Notes: generated by a model from the sequence alone, not told the origin. DNA of 13,009 nucleotides from Clostridia bacterium (GCA_900754805.1 CAAEEE010000258.1:1-13009); one strand, 5' to 3'. Shown: positions 1-6,532, counted from the stretch's first letter. Program-made: numbers and translations.

Positions 1-1
1 A

Positions 2-37
2 GTCTATCAGTTGGAGGAATTTTGGTCAAACGCGTAG
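2..37 (+). CDS. Possible 3' end of an upstream gene (partial)
   Basis: The second plus-strand frame is open from the window edge and ends VYQLEEFWSNA-stop at 35-37, ten bases before the terminator hairpin that starts at 47. That is a natural distance between a stop codon and an intrinsic terminator, so this is probably the last codons of a plus-strand gene lying to the left. Frame 1 is also open, but its stop (58-60) would fall in the terminator loop. Too little remains to name a product. Confidence 0.35.
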   Translation, partial: VYQLEEFWSNA

Positions 38-46
38 CGTCTTTTG

Positions 47-72
47 AACCCCGCGTCTAACGCGGGGTTTTC
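47..72 (+). terminator. Intrinsic terminator of the upstream plus-strand gene
   Basis: A 9-bp perfect stem (47-55 with 61-69, core CCCCGCG/CGCGGGG) and a 5-nt loop run into TTTT (68-71). The T run lies on the plus-strand side only, so it terminates the gene entering from the left edge. Confidence 0.85.
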
Positions 73-80
73 CTTATACA

Positions 81-108
81 AAAAAACCGAAATATGAAAT
101 TTCGGTTT
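81..108 (-). terminator. Intrinsic terminator after rpmE
   Basis: A 10-bp stem (84-93 with 99-108) has a 5-nt loop. On the minus strand it runs into a T tract (complement of A81-A86), 17 bases after the rpmE stop codon. The plus-strand side is also fairly T-rich (106-114), so it may work in both directions between the converging genes. Confidence 0.8.
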
Positions 109-124
109 AATTTTCTTCTGATTA

Positions 125-325
125 TTAGTCGAGTTTGTATTTGTTCTTGAACTTTTCAACACGGCCGCCGCGGTTAATCATCTTAGCAGCACCTGTGAAG
201 AACGGATGACAAGCTGAGCATACATCAAGTCTTAATTCTTCTTTCGTTGACTTAGTAACAAAAGTGTTACCACATGCGCAAGTTACTTTACATTCCTTAT
301 AATCAGGATGGATTCCTTCCTTCAT
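125..325 (-). CDS. rpmE: 50S ribosomal protein L31, zinc-binding type
   Basis: A small protein of the large ribosomal subunit, 66 residues. The cysteine set C16-x-C18 and C36-x2-C39 is that of the zinc-binding (C+) L31 form, as opposed to the cysteine-less paralogue made under zinc starvation. The N-terminal MKEGIHPDY and the CxxCHPFFTG segment are typical of the family. The ATG at 325 is chosen because it follows a purine-rich ribosome binding site (AGGAAAGGAAG) and matches the family N-terminus. An in-frame start further upstream would add 13 unsupported residues. The gene has its own promoter just after the flavoprotein stop codon and its own terminator, so it can be expressed apart from the rho cluster even though it lies last in it. 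In many relatives rpmE sits directly after rho. Confidence 0.97.
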   Translation of the reverse strand: MKEGIHPDYKECKVTCACGNTFVTKSTKEELRLDVCSACHPFFTGAAKMINRGGRVEKFKNKYKLD

Positions 326-402
326 GTTCGTCTTCCTTTCCTGCTCAGGCAGCCGCCTTTGCATATTTCAAAATTAGCCGTAAAATCTAATACAGCTTTT
401 AT

Positions 403-431
403 ACTATATCACAGCATTTTCGCGATTGCAA
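403..431 (-). promoter_or_regulatory. rpmE promoter
   Basis: On the minus strand, TTGCAA (426-431) is followed after exactly 17 bases by TATAGT (403-408). This is a good housekeeping-sigma match whose -35 begins 6 bases after the flavoprotein stop codon. Transcription would start near 396, leaving a leader of about 70 nt before the rpmE ATG. No terminator is visible between the flavoprotein gene and this promoter, so readthrough from the rho cluster is also possible. Confidence 0.7.
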
Positions 432-436
432 GTGAT

Positions 437-1129
437 TTATTCAAAAAAGTCCATTCCGTCGAGAAAAACATCCTTTTCTTCGGTTTCCTTAATCGCTTCT
501 TCCGCAATCTGTGAGAAATTAGCAAGCCTTGCCACCAAATCGTTCAGACTTGTCGCCGCGCTAAACTCCGGCCCGTCTTTCACAACGCCCAAAATCTTTT
601 TCCCGAGTTCATATGCCTGTTTCGGGAAGTCGCTGTTCAAAACATCCTCCGGCGTCCGGGATTTTCCTGCCGCAATCACATCGACGATTTCCCAGCCCAG
701 ATAGTCCACCATGCCGTAATAGCTTGCCATAGCACCCTGCGCGGATTCCATCGTTGTGTCCGCGAATGCCATCATCAGTGCTGTTTTTTTGTTATTATGG
801 ATTTCAGCCTCGATTGCATAAAAGCGATCGATGACTGTCTTAATCTGTGCCGTCATTCCGTAATAGTAAATCGGTGTGAGGAAAACAACCGCATCTGCCG
901 CAATCAGTTCATCCCGCAGTTCATCAAAATCGTCTCTGAAAACACAGGCAGAAACCGCGCTGTGGCATTTTTCACATGCAATGCACGGGTGAACATCCTT
1001 TAGTGCTGCGTCGAAACGAATCACATCGTGTCCCGCTTCATGCGCACCTCTGATAAATTCTGCCGCAAGTACAGCAGTCGTTCCCTGTTTATGAGGGCTT
1101 CCGGTAATCAGTAATATTTTCATCTTCAT
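437..1129 (-). CDS. Flavodoxin-fold NAD(P)H oxidoreductase, iron-sulfur flavoprotein-like
   Basis: A 230-residue protein of the NADPH-dependent FMN reductase/flavodoxin-fold family. The N-terminal beta strand and phosphate loop (ILLITGSPHKQGTT, residues 5-18) bind FMN phosphate, and TPIYYYGM (about 85-92) is the usual second flavin-contacting segment. Residues 49-62 hold four cysteines spaced C-x2-C-x2-C-x6-C. This compact motif binds a 4Fe-4S cluster in archaeal iron-sulfur flavoproteins (Isf), so an electron-transfer role using FMN plus a cluster is inferred. The physiological partner is unknown. The ATG at 1129 overlaps the prmC stop by ATGA; a second in-frame ATG lies at 1123. It occupies the place after prmC where prfA is usual in Firmicutes. 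The family call is firm; the cluster is a motif-based prediction. Confidence 0.88.
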   Translation of the reverse strand: MKMKILLITGSPHKQGTTAVLAAEFIRGAHEAGHDVIRFDAALKDVHPCIACEKCHSAVSACVFRDDFDELRDELIAADAVVFLTPIYYYGMTAQIKTVIDRFYAIEAEIHNNKKTALMMAFADTTMESAQGAMASYYGMVDYLGWEIVDVIAAGKSRTPEDVLNSDFPKQAYELGKKILGVVKDGPEFSAATSLNDLVARLANFSQIAEEAIKETEEKDVFLDGMDFFE

Positions 1130-2061
1130 ACTCCCCGTTTCTTTTCCTCTTTTTTCTTAATTGCAGCTACAATTCTGTCGCGGCCGGTTAAGTCCGCAAG
1201 CCCGACAATATTTTCATAGCTTTCCGTCTGCTCTAAATGCGCCATGACCGTATTTTTTTGCTCACAGCCGATTTCCATCATCAGAACGCCGTCCTTTTTC
1301 AAATGTGCAGCAGCTTGCTCCGCTATTATGCGATAAAACTCCAGTCCGTCGCTTCCGCCATCCAGTGCCAGTCTCGGCTCATGATCCTTGACTTCAGGCT
1401 CCAGACCCTCAATGACTCCACTCTCGATATACGGTGGATTGCTTATAATAAAATCAAAAGTTTTTTTCCCGAATCTGCCGTTAAAGAAAGGAGATTCAAA
1501 CATATCGCTTTCCGCGAATTTTACATTTTTGCACCCGTTATACGATGCGTTTTCGCGCGCCGTCTCCAGTGCCTGCGGGCTGACATCGGTGCAGACAACC
1601 TTTGACTTCCCAAAAGTTTTCGCAAGCGAAATCCCGATTGCTCCGCTTCCGCAGCATAAGTCTAGAATATCTGCATTTCCCTTCAAAGGTTTTCCTGCGC
1701 CGTATGCGCTTCCTCTGAGCGTTCCTTTGTCAAGAAATTCAATCGCATCCTCTACCATCGTCTCCGTGTCTTGTCGCGGAATCAAAACATGCTCATTTAC
1801 CTTGAATGGGAGTCCCATAAACTCCTGCTCCCCGATTATGTGCTGAAGCGGCTGCCTTTCCGCCCTTTTTTCAATCAGCGCGAAATATGCCTCACACTGA
1901 TTGTCCTGAAGCACATCCTGCCAATGCATCATCAGTGCTGCCTTATCGTAATGCATCAGAAAACAGTATAGTTCCTTCGCATCAATTTGTGCATCGGCAA
2001 CGCCTGCATCCGCAAGCTGTCTTTCCGCAATTTTTATCAACTCTCTTACCGATAGACTCAT
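1126..2061 (-). CDS. prmC: Peptide chain release factor N5-glutamine methyltransferase
   Basis: It methylates the glutamine of the GGQ motif in release factors RF1 and RF2 using S-adenosylmethionine, which speeds translation termination. The 311-residue protein has the expected layout: an N-terminal helical release-factor-binding domain (about 1-75), the linking segment IGEQEFMGLPF and VLIPRQDTE (about 75-100), the SAM-binding motif ILDLCCGSGAIG (132-143), and the catalytic NPPY (208-211). A short extra segment (about 112-129) before the SAM motif looks like a non-conserved insertion. The C-terminus is strongly basic. Its start overlaps the DUF1385 stop by ATGA and its stop overlaps the flavoprotein start by ATGA, implying translational coupling. 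prfA, encoding its RF1 substrate, is not next door as it usually is. Confidence 0.96.
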   Translation of the reverse strand: MSLSVRELIKIAERQLADAGVADAQIDAKELYCFLMHYDKAALMMHWQDVLQDNQCEAYFALIEKRAERQPLQHIIGEQEFMGLPFKVNEHVLIPRQDTETMVEDAIEFLDKGTLRGSAYGAGKPLKGNADILDLCCGSGAIGISLAKTFGKSKVVCTDVSPQALETARENASYNGCKNVKFAESDMFESPFFNGRFGKKTFDFIISNPPYIESGVIEGLEPEVKDHEPRLALDGGSDGLEFYRIIAEQAAAHLKKDGVLMMEIGCEQKNTVMAHLEQTESYENIVGLADLTGRDRIVAAIKKKEEKKRGV

Positions 2062-3143
2062 TGATTTTCAGCCTCTTTTTCTTCTTTTTCTTTCTCTTCT
2101 TCCTGCTTCTTTATCGGCCCGCTGCTGATCGCAGGATCATAAAACTCCGCTTCTCCTTCAACGGGTCTTCCCTCTAAATCACAGATTCCCTCGAAATACG
2201 GTACATCTTCGCCATCGTTGAGCACAGCTTTCACCGAGGCAATTGCGACTTCAAGCTGCTTGAGGCTCGGCTCTGCCGTCGTGAGCTTTTGAAGGTACAG
2301 CCCCGGAAGGCTTAAAATTTCTACAACAATATTATCGCTTCTGCCTGCCCACTTTAAAAGCTCGTAGGACAGCCCCGCGATAACCGGAAGCACTAAAATC
2401 CTTGAAATGACTCTTACCCAGACATTCGGCCATCCCATGAAAACATGCACCAAAATGGCAATAACCATTACGAACATTAAAAAGCTCGTTCCGCATCGTG
2501 GGTGCAGCGTATAGAAAGTCTGCGCATTCTCCGGCGTAAGTTCCAGACCATTTTCGAAGCAGTGAATCGTCTTATGCTCCGCGCCATGATACTGAAACAC
2601 GGTTTTAATATCCTTCATCCTTGAAATCAAAAGGATGTATAGAACGAAGATCAAAATTCTGACAACGCCCTCTACCAGATTCAGCACCAGAATATTGTCC
2701 GTCAGTGCGGCACACCAACCGACAACCGCCGTCGGAAGCACCATAAAAATGCCGATTGACATAATCAATGCCAAAATAACCGACAGAAACAATAAAATAT
2801 TCCATGCTTTTTCTCTGCCTAAATGCTCTTCTACCCATATATCAAATTTATCCTTCTGATAATCCTCCGGATAATACTGCTCCAAAACCTCCGCTGAATA
2901 CATCAGCACCTTCGTGCCGTATACAAGGGAAACAAAAAAGTTGACTGCGCCTCTAAGAAGCGGGATTTTTCCCCATTTGCTGCCCTGCGGCACCGGCTGT
3001 GTTTTCATGTGTATTTTTCCGTCCGGAAGCCGGATTGCAATCGCCGTCCGCTTCGGGCCGCGCATCATAATCCCTTCCATAATCGCCTGTCCTCCTATCG
3101 AAGTCGGACAAGCGTCTTTCAAAAAGATTCTTTTTAAATCCAT
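2058..3143 (-). CDS. DUF1385 family membrane protein (YqhQ-like)
   Basis: A 361-residue conserved integral membrane protein of unknown function. The N-terminal SIGGQAIMEGIMMRGP (about 15-30) is the family signature, and YHGAEHKTIHCFE (185-197) with HPRCGTSF (214-221) are further conserved blocks rich in possible metal ligands. About four hydrophobic segments are visible, near residues 115-140, 151-174, 219-238 and 247-264. The C-terminus is a highly charged Glu/Lys tail. The ATG at 3143 is preferred: it has an AGAGGA site upstream and gives the conserved N-terminus, whereas the upstream TTG at 3191 lies inside the end of rho. Genes of this family commonly sit between rho/rpmE and prmC in Firmicutes, as here, but the linkage has not revealed a function. 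Confidence 0.93.
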   Translation of the reverse strand: MDLKRIFLKDACPTSIGGQAIMEGIMMRGPKRTAIAIRLPDGKIHMKTQPVPQGSKWGKIPLLRGAVNFFVSLVYGTKVLMYSAEVLEQYYPEDYQKDKFDIWVEEHLGREKAWNILLFLSVILALIMSIGIFMVLPTAVVGWCAALTDNILVLNLVEGVVRILIFVLYILLISRMKDIKTVFQYHGAEHKTIHCFENGLELTPENAQTFYTLHPRCGTSFLMFVMVIAILVHVFMGWPNVWVRVISRILVLPVIAGLSYELLKWAGRSDNIVVEILSLPGLYLQKLTTAEPSLKQLEVAIASVKAVLNDGEDVPYFEGICDLEGRPVEGEAEFYDPAISSGPIKKQEEEKEKEEKEAENQ

Positions 3144-3180
3144 AAATTTTTCCTCTGTTTTTTCAATGCCCCTCTCGGGT

Positions 3181-4470
3181 TTATTCCTCAATCAATACTT
3201 TTTTAATTACCTGCACAAAATCTCGATTCGTCCGCGTATGTGCGAGATTATCGATAATCTCGCTTGCCACATCCTGAGAATCACGGTTCGACATCGCTCT
3301 TCTCATCGCCCAGACAGCTTCCAGCTCATCCTGATCCATGAGCAAATCTTCTCTTCTGGTTCCCGACTTATTCAGGCTGATCGCAGGGAAGATGCGCTTT
3401 TCGCTGAGTCTGCGGTCGAGATGAAGTTCCATGTTGCCGGTGCCCTTGAATTCTTCAAAGATTACATCGTCCATACGGCTTCCCGTCTCAACAAGCGCGG
3501 TCGCAAGAATCGTAACCGAACCGCCTTCTTCCATCTTTCTTGCAGCACCGAAAAACTTCTTCGGTCTATGAAGTGCGCCCGGGTCGAGTCCGCCGCTGAG
3601 CGTTCTTCCGGATGCCGGCACAACCATATTATATGCCCTGGCAAGTCTCGTAATGCTATCTAATAATATTACCACGTCCTTACCATGTTCAACCAGGCGC
3701 TGCGCGCGAGCAAGAACCATTTCCGCCACTTTCACATGATGCGCAGGCAGCTCGTCGAATGTCGAGTATATAACTTCACCCTTCGTGAGGGAGCGCTTCA
3801 TATCTGTCACTTCTTCCGGTCTTTCATCCACTAAAAGGACGATAAGCTCGATTTCCGGATAATTCTTTTCGATTGCATGTGCAACCTTCTTCAAAAGAAC
3901 GGTCTTGCCTGCCTTCGGCGGTGCTACAATCAGCCCTCTCTGCCCTTTTCCAATTGGCGCAATGAGGTCTATCAGGCGAGTCGAAAGTTCCCTGCTTCCG
4001 TCCTCCAGTCTAAGTCTTTCATAAGGAAATACCGGGGTCAGGTTATCAAAGTCAGGTCTGCGAATCGCAACCCCCGGTTCATCCCCGTTTACGGTCAATA
4101 CATATAGCAAAGCCCCGAATCTTTCGCCTTCCTTCGGCAGTCTCGTAATTCCTCTGATTTTATCCCCGGTCTTTAAATTAAATCTGCGAATCTGAGTCGG
4201 AGATACGTAGATGTCTTTTTCGCTCGTAAGGAAATTGGAAAATCTAAGAAAGCCGAAATTGTTTTCCTCCTGAATTTCCAGAATGCCTTCAACTTCAGGC
4301 CGTTCTTCCTTCGGCGGTTCCCTGTGTTCCTGCTGTTCTTCTGCCGCTTGTTCAGGCACTTCAGCCTCTTCCGGACGCACCATTTCTGCTATGGCTTCTG
4401 CCTGCTCCTCCGCAGATTCCACTTTTATCTTTTCTTCAGAAATTTCTTCCGTTACTTTTTTTCTTGGCAT
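3181..4470 (-). CDS. rho: Transcription termination factor Rho
   Basis: A hexameric RNA-dependent ATPase/translocase that ends transcription of untranslated RNA; 429 residues. Residues 1 to about 60 are a low-complexity Glu/Ala/Pro-rich acidic stretch. The cold-shock-like primary RNA-binding domain follows (about 61-125, with NNFGFLRF and [13 protein letters not shown]). The ATPase core carries Walker A APPKAGKT (183-190), Walker B VVILLD (266-271) followed by [10 protein letters not shown], the [21 protein letters not shown] segment in two halves around GALH, and [17 protein letters not shown]. The ATG at 4470 is chosen over an in-frame GTG at 4479 because AAAGGTGAT precedes it at good spacing. 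It heads the minus-strand cluster and has its own promoter. The usual helical Rho_N domain is not evident. Confidence 0.98.
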   Translation of the reverse strand: MPRKKVTEEISEEKIKVESAEEQAEAIAEMVRPEEAEVPEQAAEEQQEHREPPKEERPEVEGILEIQEENNFGFLRFSNFLTSEKDIYVSPTQIRRFNLKTGDKIRGITRLPKEGERFGALLYVLTVNGDEPGVAIRRPDFDNLTPVFPYERLRLEDGSRELSTRLIDLIAPIGKGQRGLIVAPPKAGKTVLLKKVAHAIEKNYPEIELIVLLVDERPEEVTDMKRSLTKGEVIYSTFDELPAHHVKVAEMVLARAQRLVEHGKDVVILLDSITRLARAYNMVVPASGRTLSGGLDPGALHRPKKFFGAARKMEEGGSVTILATALVETGSRMDDVIFEEFKGTGNMELHLDRRLSEKRIFPAISLNKSGTRREDLLMDQDELEAVWAMRRAMSNRDSQDVASEIIDNLAHTRTNRDFVQVIKKVLIEE

Positions 4471-4484
4471 GGATATCACCTTTT

Positions 4485-4504
4485 GCAGCGCTGAATTTCG
4501 CTGC
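4485..4504 (-). promoter_or_regulatory. Hairpin in the rho leader
   Basis: A 6-bp perfect stem (GCAGCG 4485-4490 with CGCTGC 4499-4504) and 8-nt loop lie in the predicted rho 5' leader, ending immediately before the AAAGGTGAT ribosome binding site. There is no T run, so it is not a terminator. It could influence ribosome access. The structure is seen; its role is unknown. Confidence 0.4.
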
Positions 4505-4561
4505 TCCTTTCATAGAATTTAAAGAAATGCTAAACAAAATAGAATGATTACAAAAAAGAAT

Positions 4562-4590
4562 AACATATCAATTTATTCTATACTTTTCAA
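4562..4590 (-). promoter_or_regulatory. rho promoter
   Basis: On the minus strand, TTGAAA (4585-4590) and TATGTT (4562-4567) are separated by exactly 17 bases. Transcription would start near 4555 and give a leader of about 85 nt before the rho ATG. This promoter probably drives the whole rho-DUF1385-prmC-flavoprotein cluster, since no terminator or other strong promoter is seen before rpmE. Confidence 0.65.
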
Positions 4591-4619
4591 AAGAAAAAAG
4601 CAAGTTTTTTGATTTTCGA

Positions 4620-4648
4620 TTTACAAATCTTTAATTTTATTATATGCT
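4620..4648 (+). promoter_or_regulatory. Promoter of the dimethylargininase-family gene
   Basis: TTTACA (4620-4625) and TATGCT (4643-4648) are separated by 17 bases, with A/T-rich flanks. Transcription would begin near 4655. The -10 lies inside a perfect palindrome (4640-4658), and an AGGAGGG ribosome binding site (4672-4678) follows six bases before the ATG at 4685. Confidence 0.65.
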
Positions 4649-4658
4649 AAGCATATAA
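4640..4658. promoter_or_regulatory. Perfect 19-bp palindrome over the -10 (putative operator)
   Basis: TTATATGCT-A-AGCATATAA is a perfect inverted repeat with 9-bp arms around one central base. It covers the -10 hexamer and the predicted start site of the downstream gene, the typical position of a repressor operator. No T run follows and the arms are A/T-rich, so a terminator is unlikely. The binding protein cannot be named from the sequence. Confidence 0.55.
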
Positions 4659-4684
4659 CATATCAAATTTTAGGAGGGATTCAA

Positions 4685-5458
4685 ATGTTTACAAAAGCAA
4701 TTACGAAAAAGCCTTGCAAGGCGCTCATCAACGGAATCTCCACCGCACAGTTCGGAGAAGGCACGCCTGACTACGAAAAAGCTGTCAAGCAGCATGATAA
4801 ATATGTAGAGACGCTTAGAGGTCTCGGACTTGAAGTGACCGACCTTGAGGCTGATGAAAGATTCCCGGATTCCTGCTTCGTTGAAGACCCTGCGGTTGTC
4901 ATGGAACGCTGTGCAATCATCACAAACCCTGCAACGGACTCCAGAAATGCCGAAAAGTTTGAAATCATCAAGACCATTCGGAAATTCTATGACGAAGAAC
5001 AGATTTTCCATATCGAAGCACCGGGCACTTTAGAGGGCGGCGATGTTATGAGAGTCGGCGATCATTTCTATGTAGGGCTTTCAGACAGAACCAACGCAGA
5101 AGGCGCAAAGCAGTTCAATGACATCGTAACAAAGTTCGGTTACACATCATCCACAGTACCTGTAACAGAGGGACTTCACCTCAAGGATTTCGCTATCTAT
5201 CTGGAAAACAACAACATGCTTGTTACGGAAACGATGGACAAAGAAGAAGCATTTAAGGACTTTAACCGTTTCGTGATTGATGCGGATGAACTTTATGCGG
5301 TCAACAGTTTGAATATCAACGGCACGGTGCTCGTACCTGCAGGCTATCCGAAAACACAGAAAATCATCGAAGACCTCGGCTATCCTGTAATTCTCATGGA
5401 TACAAACGAATTCCGTTTGATTGACGGAAGCCTTACCTGCTTATCACTGAGATTTTAA
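4685..5458 (+). CDS. Dimethylarginine dimethylaminohydrolase / arginine deiminase-family hydrolase
   Basis: A 257-residue guanidine-modifying enzyme of the pentein fold. Family members hydrolyse methylated arginines to citrulline and an amine, or related guanidino substrates. The catalytic set is complete: Glu117 in TLEGGD, His165 in GLHLKD, and Cys252 in DGSLTCLSLRF, close to the C-terminus. Each is offset by three from the Glu114/His162/Cys249 triad of Pseudomonas aeruginosa DDAH. The substrate-binding PDSCFVEDP (61-69) is also present. The length fits DDAH (about 255) and is far below true arginine deiminase (about 400). The ATG follows AGGAGGG. The gene is monocistronic, with its own promoter/palindrome and a terminator 11 bases after the stop. 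The exact substrate is not settled by sequence, because related enzymes act on other arginine analogues. Confidence 0.9.
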   Translation: MFTKAITKKPCKALINGISTAQFGEGTPDYEKAVKQHDKYVETLRGLGLEVTDLEADERFPDSCFVEDPAVVMERCAIITNPATDSRNAEKFEIIKTIRKFYDEEQIFHIEAPGTLEGGDVMRVGDHFYVGLSDRTNAEGAKQFNDIVTKFGYTSSTVPVTEGLHLKDFAIYLENNNMLVTETMDKEEAFKDFNRFVIDADELYAVNSLNINGTVLVPAGYPKTQKIIEDLGYPVILMDTNEFRLIDGSLTCLSLRF

Positions 5459-5468
5459 TTTTGTTTGG

Positions 5469-5500
5469 AAGAACTCCCATCACTGCGGAGTTCTTTTTAT
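5469..5500 (+). terminator. Intrinsic terminator of the dimethylargininase-family gene
   Basis: A 9-bp stem (AAGAACTCC 5469-5477 with GGAGTTCTT 5487-5495) and 9-nt loop run into TTTTT (5494-5498). It starts 11 bases after the stop codon at 5458. Confidence 0.88.
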
Positions 5501-5528
5501 GAAAAAAACAGAGAACCGAAGTCCTCTG
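5501..5528 (-). terminator. Intrinsic terminator of hbd with a UUCG tetraloop
   Basis: On the minus strand CAGAGGAC-TTCG-GTTCTCTG forms an 8-bp stem (one G-U pair) closed by a stable C(UUCG)G tetraloop. A seven-T run (complement of 5502-5508) follows. It sits 14 bases after the hbd stop and directly abuts the opposing terminator of the plus-strand gene, so converging transcripts are each stopped. Confidence 0.9.
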
Positions 5529-5541
5529 AAAAAATCATTTT

Positions 5542-6390
5542 TTATTTGCTGTAGTCGTAGAAGCCTACGCCTGTCTTTCTTCCGAGCTTGCCTGCTCTTA
5601 CCATCTTTCTAAGTAAAACATGTGCTCTGTACTTCGGATCACCGTATTCGTGATAAAGTACATCCATGATAGCAAGGCATACATCAAGTCCGATAAGGTC
5701 ACCTAATTCCAGAGGTCCCATCGGGTGGTTAGCACCAAGCTTCATAGCTGTGTCGATACCCTTAGCATCTGCAACGCCGTCAGCAAGGATTCCAACGCCT
5801 TCGTTGATCATAGGAATTAAGATTCTGTTTACAACGAATCCCGGAGCTTCTGCAACTTCTACAGGAGTCTTTCCTAATTTTTCTGTTAAAGCAAGGATTG
5901 TTGCTTTCGTTTCTTCGGATGTAGTCAGTCCCTTGATGATTTCAACAAGCTTCATTGCAGGAACCGGGTTAAAGAAGTGCATTCCGATAACCTTGTCAGG
6001 TCTTTCTGTTGCTGCTGCGATTTCAGTAATGGACAGGGAAGATGTGTTTGTAGCAATGATTGTTTCCGGCTTGCAAAGCTTGTCGAGTTCTGCAAACAGA
6101 GCTTTCTTTGCTTCCATATCTTCTGTTGCCGCTTCGATTACAAGGTCAGCGTCAGCAATGATGTTGATGTCTGTAGAGCCGTGGATTCTTCCGAAAACTT
6201 CAGCAGCTTCATCAGCAGTCATTCTTTCCTTAGCAACCATCTTGTCTAAGTTCTTCTTAACTGTTGCAAGACCCTTTTCTATGGAAGTTTCTCTTCTTGC
6301 CCTCATTACTACTTCATATCCGTTCTGTGCTAAAACCTGAATGATTCCGGCACCCATAGTACCTGTACCTAATACACCAATCTTTTTCAT
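5542..6390 (-). CDS. hbd: 3-hydroxybutyryl-CoA dehydrogenase, probably NADP(H)-dependent
   Basis: It interconverts acetoacetyl-CoA and 3-hydroxybutyryl-CoA in the cytoplasm, in the clostridial butyrate/crotonyl-CoA pathway or its reverse. At 282 residues it matches Clostridium acetobutylicum Hbd closely as I recall that sequence, including the ending GFYDYSK. The Rossmann motif is GTGTMGAG (8-15). The catalytic set is Ser117, His138 (MHFFNP) and Glu150, plus the [10 protein letters not shown] segment. Unusually, residues 31-33 after the second beta strand are Ala-Arg-Arg, where NAD-dependent members have Asp-Ile-Lys; losing the acidic residue and gaining arginines predicts NADP(H) preference. 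The gene stands alone, not in a crt-bcd-etfBA-hbd operon. It has an extended -10 promoter, a Rex-like site in its leader, AAGGAGG before the ATG and its own terminator. Confidence 0.96.
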   Translation of the reverse strand: MKKIGVLGTGTMGAGIIQVLAQNGYEVVMRARRETSIEKGLATVKKNLDKMVAKERMTADEAAEVFGRIHGSTDINIIADADLVIEAATEDMEAKKALFAELDKLCKPETIIATNTSSLSITEIAAATERPDKVIGMHFFNPVPAMKLVEIIKGLTTSEETKATILALTEKLGKTPVEVAEAPGFVVNRILIPMINEGVGILADGVADAKGIDTAMKLGANHPMGPLELGDLIGLDVCLAIMDVLYHEYGDPKYRAHVLLRKMVRAGKLGRKTGVGFYDYSK

Positions 6391-6434
6391 TTAAAATGCC
6401 TCCTTAAGATATTACAATCAAATTCATTTTATTT

Positions 6435-6452
6435 TTGTTAAAAAATTAACTT
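6435..6452. promoter_or_regulatory. Putative Rex operator in the hbd leader
   Basis: The site reads TTGTTAA-AAAA-TTAACTT. The clostridial Rex consensus, as I know it, is TTGTTAANNNNTTAACAA; 12 of the 14 defined bases match, and the left half is perfect. It lies roughly 6-24 nt downstream of the predicted hbd start site, where a bound repressor would block transcription. Rex senses NADH/NAD+ and commonly controls hbd-type genes in Clostridia, so the target is sensible. A/T-rich sequence makes partial matches more likely by chance. Confidence 0.5.
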
Positions 6453-6464
6453 TGACTATATTTA

Positions 6465-6473
6465 ATTATACCA
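6465..6473 (-). promoter_or_regulatory. hbd promoter (extended -10)
   Basis: On the minus strand TGGTATAAT is an extended -10 (TG-n-TATAAT) with a perfect TATAAT hexamer (6465-6470). No good -35 is seen 16-18 bases upstream, where the sequence is a T-rich run; this is tolerated with an extended -10. The predicted start near 6458 leaves a leader of about 68 nt to the ATG at 6390. Confidence 0.6.
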
Positions 6474-6532
6474 CAAAAAAACAAAAAGAAAAGCCCTTTC
6501 CCGATAAAACTTATGTTTTTTTTTGCGGTGCG

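Noticed and set aside
2914..3663. Plus-strand open frame of 249 codons opposite rho and DUF1385
   Set aside because: It lies fully antisense to two strongly conserved genes, resembles no family I know and has no ribosome binding site. It is a codon-bias shadow.
4443..4513. Possible short upstream reading frame overlapping the start of rho (ATG at 4513)
   Set aside because: About 23 codons with no ribosome binding site before its ATG. The following hairpin and AAAGGTGAT explain the sequence better as rho leader.
4685..5458. True arginine deiminase (arcA)
   Set aside because: At 257 residues it lacks the helical insert of arginine deiminases (about 400 residues); residue spacing fits DDAH, and no arc genes are adjacent.
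5666..6340. Plus-strand open frame of 224 codons opposite hbd
   Set aside because: Entirely inside hbd on the other strand, Ser/Ile-rich, without family resemblance or initiation signals.
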